DNA from: Paenibacillus xylanilyticus
GTDB lineage: Bacteria > Bacillota > Bacilli > Paenibacillales > Paenibacillaceae
DNA: 64,000 nucleotides
Assembly (NCBI RefSeq): GCF_009664365.1
Contig: NZ_CP044310.1
Span: forward strand, 3,917,001-3,981,000
Direction of reading: 5' to 3'
Part shown: positions 27,225-34,757 of the stretch, one piece after another
How the letters are laid out: each line of letters starts with the position of its first letter
Numbering within the stretch: position 1 is the first letter of the stretch
Position numbers and translations under genes: made by a program
Notes under the pieces: model-generated
The model's database searches: none
Told to the model about the DNA's origin: nothing
What the model saw: only the letters and a program-made list of their open reading frames with translations

Positions 27225-28730
27225 CTATTCGCTTTTGCCTGTATCTGAACCCGGTTTGATGTGTTGTTCCCCGCTCTCTTGATGCGTTTCTGAAGGGAGT
27301 TCATCAACCGGATGCTCGGTTATGATCTCTTCTTCCGGCAAAGCGGGCAGTTCTATCGTGACGGTTGTACCCGATCCTAGTTCACTTTGTATCGTAATTG
27401 TTCCTTCATGCAGTTCCACGAGTTCTTGCGTAATGGCAAGCCCCAATCCTGTTCCACCATTCTGGTGATTGACCTGGAAGAATCGATCACGTACCTTGAT
27501 GAGATGCTCCTCGCTAATCCCGATCCCGGTGTCCTGCACAGCAGCTATGATCTTCCCGTCCTCTTCTTTTACCGACAGATAAATCCACGAATTTTCGTGT
27601 GAGAATTTAATTGCATTATCCACGATGTTCAGGAATACCTGTTTTAGGCGATTTCCATCACCATGCACGTTAAAAGCACGGGTCTCATCTGTTTCCAGCT
27701 TCAAATGTATTTGCTTTTGTTCCGCTTTGGCCCAGACGTTTAACATCGTTTCCTGCACAATCTCGCGAATGCTGACCGTACCTTTGACCAGCTTCATCTG
27801 ATTTTGCTGCAGTTTGGAGAAATCCAGCATCTCTTCGACAAGCCCAATTAAGCGTTCTGTTTCTTTCGAGATAATGCTCATGCCGATACGTGTCTCATCC
27901 GGATCATATCCGCCTGAGTCCAACGTTTCACTCCAGCCTTTGATACTGGTCAGTGGTGTTCTGAGCTCATGGGAAATGGATGATATAAAATCATCCTTGA
28001 TCTGGTTACTGCGAACAATCTCATGAGCCATAAAATTCAGTGTAGATGCCAGTTCACCAAGTTCGTGCTTATAGTTCCCTTTGACTCTGACATCCAGACG
28101 TCCTCTCGCCATCTGGGCAGATACTGCGGTAATATTGTTAATGGGACGCACGATGGAGTTCGCCATACCAATACTGATAATCAGAACAATGGCCATAACG
28201 GCAATCCCGACGGCAACGGCAAGCAATCCCATGACAAGCAGCTTCGAGTTTACATTTTCGAGTGAAGTCAGATATCTTACAATGTACGTATTCTCGCCAC
28301 CCAGATCAAGTTTGTGCGAAACGGCCATGACTTGCTCACCGGTGCCCGGTTGTCTGCCTACCCACCGTCCCGTATTGCCATTTATGGCCTGCATAATATC
28401 ACTTGTCTGCATCACAGCCCGGTCAGACTCGAAGGCAGCAGAGCTGGCAAGAACTCGTCCGTTGAGATCAAGAATTTCGAGCTCTGTGCTGGATAGTTCC
28501 AGGTTCGAAAGTAACTTCGACAGATTACCATTATCCGCATTATCCTCACGGGCAATGGGCTCCAAAAAGTCTTTTGACATGGAAATATGAGAGCTGATGG
28601 TATTGTAGATACTCTCGTAATAATACCGCTGCACCGCAAGCATAAAAATAAATTCCACCAATAACAGAGCAAGCAGAACTACGAAAAAATAATGTAGTAC
28701 GATCTGCCTGGTGATGCCTTTTTTAATCAT
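27225..28730 (-). CDS. Sensor histidine kinase
   Basis: Membrane sensor kinase, 501 residues. Order: TM1 (9-33), an extracytoplasmic domain of about 130 residues, TM2 (about 162-188), HAMP (188-242), HisKA with the phospho-acceptor in SSISHELRTPLTS (about residue 256), then HATPase_c with NIVDNAIKFS, DTGIGIS and GTGLGLA. The C-terminal 40 residues are acidic and low complexity. The start is ATG 28730, overlapping the response-regulator stop by 4 bases (ATGA). Belongs to the PhoR/ResE-like group. Last gene of a four-gene operon that also codes for an ABC ATPase and an FG-GAP lipoprotein. Confidence 0.9.
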   Translation of the reverse strand: MIKKGITRQIVLHYFFVVLLALLLVEFIFMLAVQRYYYESIYNTISSHISMSKDFLEPIAREDNADNGNLSKLLSNLELSSTELEILDLNGRVLASSAAFESDRAVMQTSDIMQAINGNTGRWVGRQPGTGEQVMAVSHKLDLGGENTYIVRYLTSLENVNSKLLVMGLLAVAVGIAVMAIVLIISIGMANSIVRPINNITAVSAQMARGRLDVRVKGNYKHELGELASTLNFMAHEIVRSNQIKDDFISSISHELRTPLTSIKGWSETLDSGGYDPDETRIGMSIISKETERLIGLVEEMLDFSKLQQNQMKLVKGTVSIREIVQETMLNVWAKAEQKQIHLKLETDETRAFNVHGDGNRLKQVFLNIVDNAIKFSHENSWIYLSVKEEDGKIIAAVQDTGIGISEEHLIKVRDRFFQVNHQNGGTGLGLAITQELVELHEGTITIQSELGSGTTVTIELPALPEEEIITEHPVDELPSETHQESGEQHIKPGSDTGKSE

Positions 28731-29425
28731 TGCTCCCGGCCCTTCCATTTATAACCGTGACCCCATACAGTCTGCAGGTATTCAGGTTCGGAAGGATTAT
28801 TCTCGATTTTCTGGCGTAAGCGGCGAATGTTCACATCCACAATTTTGGGATCTCCCATATATTCCTTGCCCCATACATGATCCAGGAGCAGATCACGGCT
28901 AAGTGGTGTATTCTCTTTTTCCAGGAAGAATTGAATAAGTGAAAATTCCGTTGGAGTCAATTCAATCAATTCATTTTGTTTTTTAAATTGTTTGGAGATT
29001 AAATCAAGAGAAAACGGCCCCGATTGGAATGTGACCTTAGCTGCAGTTTCCCGATGCACATTTACTCTGCGCAGCAAGGATTGGATTCGTGCGATCAGTT
29101 CGGTCGGGCTGAATGGTTTGCTTACATGATCGTCAGCTCCAACAGAAAGAGCATATACCTTGTCCTGTTCCTGAACCTTGGCCGTCAAGAAAATGATGCC
29201 CAAACGTTCATTGGTTTCACGGATGCGACGACACACTTCGAAACCGTCAATTCCAGGTACCATGACATCAAGAAGAGCCAGGTCAATATCGGGTACAGTT
29301 TGCAATATGCGAAGTGCTTCATGCCCATCTCCTGCTTCAAGCACTTCGAACCCGTTTCTCTTCAAATTGATAACGATAAAACTGCGGATGGATTCTTCAT
29401 CCTCAAGTATAAGTACTTTACTCAT
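28727..29425 (-). CDS. OmpR-family response regulator
   Basis: DNA-binding response regulator, 232 residues. The receiver (1-120) keeps the phosphorylation site: acidic pair in ILEDEE, Asp in LLDVMVPG (about 53), Thr in FLTAK and Lys in VSKPF. The winged helix (about 135-230) ends YLQTVWGHGYKW. It overlaps the lipoprotein gene by 8 bases and the kinase by 4, so the three are co-expressed. Target genes unknown. Confidence 0.92.
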   Translation of the reverse strand: MSKVLILEDEESIRSFIVINLKRNGFEVLEAGDGHEALRILQTVPDIDLALLDVMVPGIDGFEVCRRIRETNERLGIIFLTAKVQEQDKVYALSVGADDHVSKPFSPTELIARIQSLLRRVNVHRETAAKVTFQSGPFSLDLISKQFKKQNELIELTPTEFSLIQFFLEKENTPLSRDLLLDHVWGKEYMGDPKIVDVNIRRLRQKIENNPSEPEYLQTVWGHGYKWKGREQ

Positions 29426-30743
29426 TTAGTTCTCCCTTTCTGTTCAGCTGAGACATATTATCAAGTAATCCATCATTACTATCCTGCGCATTACGTGAAG
29501 CAATCACCCGGTCGTTTGTTCGGGTAATTTCCTTCCATCTCTTTCCTTTTTCCTGTTCCCACTGAGAAAGCGTGAAATATTTAATTTCACCCACGGTTTC
29601 ATCCGTATCAATCATTTTAAATCGAATATATTTTTCTTTTTCCGACTTGGTATCAATGGTAATCTTCCCGTACCACTCCGGCTTTAGATTTAAATGAAAC
29701 AGATTGGCATCATCACGATACTGGAACGAAACAAATTCTTTTCCATCCTTGCCATCCCATTGATAAAAGGTATAAAACCACATGCGGGAGTCAAACACGT
29801 AATGTTCCCAGCCCTTTGGCGTTTCCTTTAGTCCAAATTCAATAATACCATCATTGTTGAAATCACCGCTTAAAATTTTGTCATCTCTATAGGTTTGATC
29901 AGGGGATTTGAAGGCATTCACCAGTTTGTTATCCTTCACATAGATCAGTTGTGAGAATGAACTGCGGTCATCCAGCTCTGTGTCCAGCACAATACCCATC
30001 TTATCCTTGGCGATTTCTCCTCCAAGCGCATTGTAGATCTCTTTAACGGTATAATCGGTTTGCAGCCGATCAACTTCCTTAAAGCTGCCTTCGTCATACT
30101 GATACAACGCTACACTTGCAAACCCACTGTTATTTAGGGCTACAATGGCAAAATCGCTTTTTCCATCCCCATTCATGTCCAATGTGTTACCTTGCAGATC
30201 ATCAATAATATACTGGTTATAAGGGACTCCACCCAATACCTGCTCAAGTGCACCGCCATTATATGAATACGCCGTCAGTGCTTTTTGGTCTTGCAGACTC
30301 ACACCGAGGATGATATCCGGGTTTCCATCGTTTGTGATATCCAACACTTTAAAGGATTGCAATTCACTTCCCGGAACGTCAAACGTCAGCTTCTTAACCC
30401 ACGTATCTCCCTGTTCCTCCAGGAGCATGCCATGGATACGCACATTCTCATTGGGTGTTTCGTAAAATACGATAGCTTCGCGCGTGCCGTCCCCGTCGAG
30501 ATCTTCAACACGAATCATGCTGGTATTGTTCATGTCTTTGGGACGAATCAGATTGCTCTCTGGCGGCTGCTCTTTCTGAACAACGTAAAACAATTTTTCT
30601 TTGTCCGTGGACAGCATGGGTTTCTTCATCAAGCCCTTGGGGTCGCTTATGACCGTACATCCGCTAAGAACGGAGCCGAGCACCACTGTCACTGCTCCAC
30701 ACGCTAACAGGCGCCCCCATCTTGAGTTAAGCAATTTCATCAC
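29418..30743 (-). CDS. FG-GAP/VCBS-repeat lipoprotein
   Basis: Predicted surface lipoprotein, 441 residues, with lipobox LSGC and cysteine at residue 29. The body has at least four calcium-type FG-GAP repeats: DLDGDGTREAIVF, DITNDGNPDIILG, DMNGDGKSDFAIV and DFNNDGIIEFGLK, which suggest a beta-propeller. The start is GTG 30743 or the ATG one codon later; the ribosome binding site is weak, so coupling to the ATPase gene 13 bases upstream is likely. Being in one operon with a kinase, it may serve as the external sensing part, but no partner evidence exists. Confidence 0.8.
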   Translation of the reverse strand: MMKLLNSRWGRLLACGAVTVVLGSVLSGCTVISDPKGLMKKPMLSTDKEKLFYVVQKEQPPESNLIRPKDMNNTSMIRVEDLDGDGTREAIVFYETPNENVRIHGMLLEEQGDTWVKKLTFDVPGSELQSFKVLDITNDGNPDIILGVSLQDQKALTAYSYNGGALEQVLGGVPYNQYIIDDLQGNTLDMNGDGKSDFAIVALNNSGFASVALYQYDEGSFKEVDRLQTDYTVKEIYNALGGEIAKDKMGIVLDTELDDRSSFSQLIYVKDNKLVNAFKSPDQTYRDDKILSGDFNNDGIIEFGLKETPKGWEHYVFDSRMWFYTFYQWDGKDGKEFVSFQYRDDANLFHLNLKPEWYGKITIDTKSEKEKYIRFKMIDTDETVGEIKYFTLSQWEQEKGKRWKEITRTNDRVIASRNAQDSNDGLLDNMSQLNRKGELNE

Positions 30744-30756
30744 TCATTTCAATAGT

Positions 30757-31482
30757 TTAAATCATGTTTTTTTCCTTCTGTGTCAGTCTACGTCCACGTA
30801 TATCAAAGGCAATCTTGCCTTCTGCAAGACCCCAGATGCGAGCTGCATGTTTCTCCGCCATCTCAATGGGTAACACGGCAATAACCGTTGCCCGTTCTTC
30901 TTCGCACAGTTTCCGCAGCGTCTCGAGTACTGTGTCGGCAGTATGTGGGTCAAGCCCAATTACTGGTTCATCCGCGAGAATGACTTTCGCCCCATGGGCG
31001 AGTGCACGGGCAATCGCTACGCGCTGCTTCTCACCACCGCTTAGCTTTTCTGCAGTTTGATGAGCTTTATCCAAAAGTCCAAGGCCTTCAAGATAATCCA
31101 TGGCACCCATGTAATCATCAGAAAGGACCATTCCAGTCACCATTCTCCACCAAGGCGTCTGACCAGACCGGCCGATCAATACGTTTTTGAGTGCTGACTT
31201 TCTAGGATAGAGCTGAGGATTCTGTTCCAAGTATGCCCATTCACGCTTAATTTTCCGTTTGCCGGACCAGCCTTCTTTCAAAATTTCGACACCGTCAACC
31301 GTAAATCGGCCACCATCCCATTTCTCCATCATGGCCAGGCACTTGAGCAGCATGCTTTTTCCACTGCCGCTTGAACCGACTACTGCGATCATTTCACCTT
31401 GCTGCATATCAAATCGTATATCCCGCAGAACCGGAACACGGTCCGCTCCAACGGATTTAATCAAATTCTCAACTCTGATCAT
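30757..31482 (-). CDS. ABC-type ATPase without a visible permease, atypical H loop
   Basis: 241-residue ATP-binding protein of the ABC class, nearest in character to PhnC-type ATPases. Walker A GSSGSGKS (35-42), Q loop YLEQNP, signature LSGGEKQR and Walker B VILADEP are intact. The D loop is VIGLDP, and at the H-loop position the sequence is VIAVLPIEMAEKH, so the usual switch histidine is replaced by proline. No permease or binding protein gene is adjacent. First gene of the operon that continues with the FG-GAP lipoprotein and a two-component pair, 13 bases apart. May act as a regulatory ATPase or use a membrane partner encoded elsewhere. Confidence 0.8.
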   Translation of the reverse strand: MIRVENLIKSVGADRVPVLRDIRFDMQQGEMIAVVGSSGSGKSMLLKCLAMMEKWDGGRFTVDGVEILKEGWSGKRKIKREWAYLEQNPQLYPRKSALKNVLIGRSGQTPWWRMVTGMVLSDDYMGAMDYLEGLGLLDKAHQTAEKLSGGEKQRVAIARALAHGAKVILADEPVIGLDPHTADTVLETLRKLCEEERATVIAVLPIEMAEKHAARIWGLAEGKIAFDIRGRRLTQKEKNMI

Positions 31483-31566
31483 CGCGATGTCTCCTCTTGT
31501 CCATGTTTTTCCCTACTATATAGTGTACTCGGAAATGGACATCAATTTCCATGCGAACACCAGCTT

Positions 31567-32757
31567 CTATTTTAACACAGAATGAGAACTTGGTTTATGT
31601 TGGAACAGGACACCTGCGGCACCAAAAAGCAGATAAAAACAACCAAGCAGGATAAACATGCTTCCGGGTGAGATCCAATTGATCATCTGTCCACCCAGAT
31701 TCGGCCCCAGAATACTGCCTATCGTAAAATGGAATGAGGCCACAACGTTTGCTGCAGGAAGAAGTGCCTTTGGTAAAATATCTGCTGCATAGGCAAGTCC
31801 AAGCGAGAAAAACGATCCTACCAGCCCACCAGCTACGGTCAGGAGTACCAGCGTCCACCAGAAGTGAGTTCCGGCCACAGGTACCAGCATGAACATCACC
31901 CCGCCTGCAATACCAGCAGACATTAACACTTTTTTACGTCCAAAGCGGTCACTGAGGATGCCCAGAGGTAACTGCAGAAACAAACCTCCTATTCCCACAA
32001 ACGGCAGTAAAGATGAGATCTGATTGGCGTCTAAACCGATCCGCAAGCCATATACCGGAAAGTTGCTGTTCATCCCGGCTTCCATATAGCCATAAAGTAG
32101 AGCTGGTATTAACGCATACCATGCCCAGGCCCAGCTGCGTCGGAAGCGGCGTTCCGGAAGCTGACCATGCTCTGCTTTTTCCGGTTTGGTATCCGGAAGC
32201 TTCATTAATACAAGCAGAAGCACAGCCGCCATACAAACAAAAAGAACCCAGAACGGCACTGCCTCGCCAAATCCGAGCAGCTTGATGCCCAATGGGCCGA
32301 TACTGAAGCCAAGTCCGTAGGACATGCCATATAGGGATATGTAACGACCTCTCTTTTCGGGTGCTGTCACGAGAAGGACCCAGAGCTGAGCAGCATAATG
32401 TAATGCACTATCGCCTATACCAACGACGAGACGAAGAATAAACCATATTTTAATATCCGGTAAATACGGAAAAAGAATCAGGGGAAACATAACAAATAAC
32501 AGGCCGCCGACAATCAGCTTTTTGAAACCAACCGCTCCGAGCAGCCGTTCAGCGACCAGAGTCATTGCAAAGGAACCTACATACAGCGCTGCTGCATTGA
32601 GGCCATTCAACCCTGGTGATACCCCTTTTTGCTCGAGAAAAATGGATAGTACAGGAAGCAATAGTCCCTGACTAATCCCTGCTACAACTATAACGATGAT
32701 CAGGATGAGATAGTTGGATGTAGAATGTGATGATTTTGCGACATTAATGGATGACAC
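31567..32757 (-). CDS. MFS transporter
   Basis: Twelve-segment major facilitator, about 396 residues. The loop 2-3 motif is degenerate (AERLLGAVGFKK), and loop 8-9 reads GILSDRFGRKK, the better-preserved copy. Start is likely GTG 32757, 10 bases after AGGAGG; the ATG at 32766 is only 1 base from that site. Sugar- or drug-efflux type; the substrate is unknown. The divergent ArsR-type regulator 212 bases away may control it. Confidence 0.8.
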   Translation of the reverse strand: MSSINVAKSSHSTSNYLILIIVIVVAGISQGLLLPVLSIFLEQKGVSPGLNGLNAAALYVGSFAMTLVAERLLGAVGFKKLIVGGLLFVMFPLILFPYLPDIKIWFILRLVVGIGDSALHYAAQLWVLLVTAPEKRGRYISLYGMSYGLGFSIGPLGIKLLGFGEAVPFWVLFVCMAAVLLLVLMKLPDTKPEKAEHGQLPERRFRRSWAWAWYALIPALLYGYMEAGMNSNFPVYGLRIGLDANQISSLLPFVGIGGLFLQLPLGILSDRFGRKKVLMSAGIAGGVMFMLVPVAGTHFWWTLVLLTVAGGLVGSFFSLGLAYAADILPKALLPAANVVASFHFTIGSILGPNLGGQMINWISPGSMFILLGCFYLLFGAAGVLFQHKPSSHSVLK

Positions 32758-32969
32758 GAATTTCATTCCTCCTGCGGACAACCAAAAGAAAAATCGCCAT
32801 CGCTGACGACTTTTCGCATGTTATTCATATTCATATGATAAAGCGCTGCTTCACCGGTGCTTTTGCCCCGGACTTGAACATTATAGTGGACAACGCCCTG
32901 CAAAACAAGCCATAATAGTACATAAGTCGCTGCGTACATTTAGATGTGACGGGAGGATTCTGCATCGTT

Positions 32970-33890
32970 ATGACTTATCATGTCAAGATTGATGTTTCAC
33001 CGATATATGAAATGCTGAACAGTTTTCTTGTATATGTCACGAAAAAATGGATTCAACATTTGGATGTTGGACCCGAATGGATTCTTGAAGTGGAAGGCAA
33101 ACTAAGTTCCAACGTACGTGCTGCTCTCGCACCTGCGTCGACTTGGCCTTTTGATGATTTTGATGTTTTGTTCGCATGGGCCGCCTACCGGACCTGCTCT
33201 TCAGAGAATCAGGATTTTCTCAATATGCTTGCGAGTCTGCCTGCAGAGGAATTGTTTGCACGAGTATCTCCTCTTCTGCCGAGTATTACAATAGAAGAAA
33301 CAAGTCGCATTCGGGACAGTTACGTGCCGCTTCTACGTCTCTGGGACCAGCATTACTGCCAAAATATAAGTGACGATTACCGTACCTGGCTGGAAGAGGA
33401 CGCTCAGGAGAAGCGAATTCTTTTGGAGAAAATGGGACCTGAACTGCTTATCGAATATGCTACAGCAGGTGTTATTGTGGAACCAATGCCCGGATTAGAT
33501 GAAGTGATTCTATTCCCCACAGTACATAACCGTCCAATTAATATTTACTGCTTCTACGAAGGCATGATGATTATGCAATACCCGGTTGATACTCCTGAAG
33601 AGAATGAAGATCAGCCGCCAACCTGTTTGCTTCGTTTTACTCATGCTTTGGCTGATCCCGAACGGCTTCGCCTGCTTCGTTATGTATCCGATGAGCCGAA
33701 GTCGCTTGCGGAGATGTGTGAAGAATTGAACAAAGACGAAGACATGGTGAAAGATCAGGTTATGGCGCTGCGTGTCGCAGGTTTGCTGCGTACCCATCTG
33801 CTCGGCAGTAACCGCAAAGAGAAATACAGTATCCGGCCGGATGGCGTGTCTGAATTGAACATGTTCCTAGAATCCTATATACGCATATAA
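32970..33890 (+). CDS. ArsR-type winged-helix transcriptional regulator
   Basis: 306-residue regulator. The C-terminal 90 residues form an ArsR-like winged helix (RFTHALADPERLRLLRYVSD...SLAEMCEELN...VMALRVAGLLRT). The N-terminal 200 residues are an all-alpha/beta region similar in layout to DUF5937-type regulators (call from memory). No metal-binding Cys cluster is seen. The start at ATG 32970 follows GGGAGG at a rather long 13-base spacing. It sits opposite the MFS gene and just before a HAD hydrolase in the same direction (48 bases apart). Confidence 0.75.
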   Translation: MTYHVKIDVSPIYEMLNSFLVYVTKKWIQHLDVGPEWILEVEGKLSSNVRAALAPASTWPFDDFDVLFAWAAYRTCSSENQDFLNMLASLPAEELFARVSPLLPSITIEETSRIRDSYVPLLRLWDQHYCQNISDDYRTWLEEDAQEKRILLEKMGPELLIEYATAGVIVEPMPGLDEVILFPTVHNRPINIYCFYEGMMIMQYPVDTPEENEDQPPTCLLRFTHALADPERLRLLRYVSDEPKSLAEMCEELNKDEDMVKDQVMALRVAGLLRTHLLGSNRKEKYSIRPDGVSELNMFLESYIRI

Positions 33891-33937
33891 ATGAGAATGT
33901 AACTGGAGTTGCCGGCAGCAAGGAGTGATTTTTTAAA

Positions 33938-34699
33938 ATGAACATGATTAAACAGCACATCATTTTCGATTTGGACGATACACTCGTCTATTGCAACAAA
34001 TATTTCAACTTAGTCCTCGGTGAGTTCTTCGAGAATATGCAGGAGTGGTTTGACAATCACGCATTAACCGTCCAGGACATTCGTGACAAACAACTGGAGA
34101 TTGACGTGACCGGTGTGAACCAGGTCGGATTCGCCAGTCACCATTTTCCACAGTCTCTAATTGATACGTATCGCTATTTCTCTCAGAAATATGCAAGAGC
34201 CACTTCCACTGAAGAAGAAACGTTCCTCACGAAGCTTGGTATGAGTGTATATGATCGGGAGGTTGAACCTTACCCTCACATGGTTGAGACACTGGAAAGC
34301 CTGCAATCAGCTGGACATGCCCTCTATCTGTATACCGGAGGCGAAACGGTGATTCAACAACGGAAGATTGATCAGATGAAATTATCTGCTTATTTCGATG
34401 ACCGTATCTATATAAGGCAGCATAAAAACGTCGAAGCACTTGAAAGCATTATATCTTCCGGCCCCTTCGACCGCAAAACAACATGGATGATCGGAAACTC
34501 ATTACGCACGGATATTTTGCCAGCAGTCACGGCTGGAATCCATAGCATATATATTAAACAACCCAATGAATGGCAGTATAACATTGTTGAACTTCAGCCC
34601 AATCCGGAGACTTCGATGTACACCATCACCGCTCTCGAAGAGGTGCCTCAGGTCATTCATGAAAATATTCAACAGCAGCAAAAAAGGACCCTGGGTTAA
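33938..34699 (+). CDS. HAD-family hydrolase
   Basis: Phosphatase-like HAD hydrolase, 253 residues. Motif I is FDLDDTLVY (residues 10-18), motif II is LYLYTGG with Thr, motif III contains a Lys before MIGNSLRTDILPA, which gives the acidic motif IV. The cap inserts between motifs I and II. Co-directional with the ArsR-type gene. Its last codons and stop lie inside the terminator hairpin. Substrate not predictable. Confidence 0.85.
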   Translation: MNMIKQHIIFDLDDTLVYCNKYFNLVLGEFFENMQEWFDNHALTVQDIRDKQLEIDVTGVNQVGFASHHFPQSLIDTYRYFSQKYARATSTEEETFLTKLGMSVYDREVEPYPHMVETLESLQSAGHALYLYTGGETVIQQRKIDQMKLSAYFDDRIYIRQHKNVEALESIISSGPFDRKTTWMIGNSLRTDILPAVTAGIHSIYIKQPNEWQYNIVELQPNPETSMYTITALEEVPQVIHENIQQQQKRTLG

Positions 34700-34713
34700 G
34701 GGTCCTTTTTTTG
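34682..34713. terminator. Bidirectional terminator overlapping the end of the HAD gene
   Basis: Perfect stem AAAAAGGACCC / GGGTCCTTTTT. The TAA stop of the HAD gene is in the loop. T runs follow on both strands, so it also serves topB from the other side. Confidence 0.88.
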
Positions 34714-34757
34714 TTTACATCACATCTGTGATTTCTTTATTTTTTTGAACAACCTTA

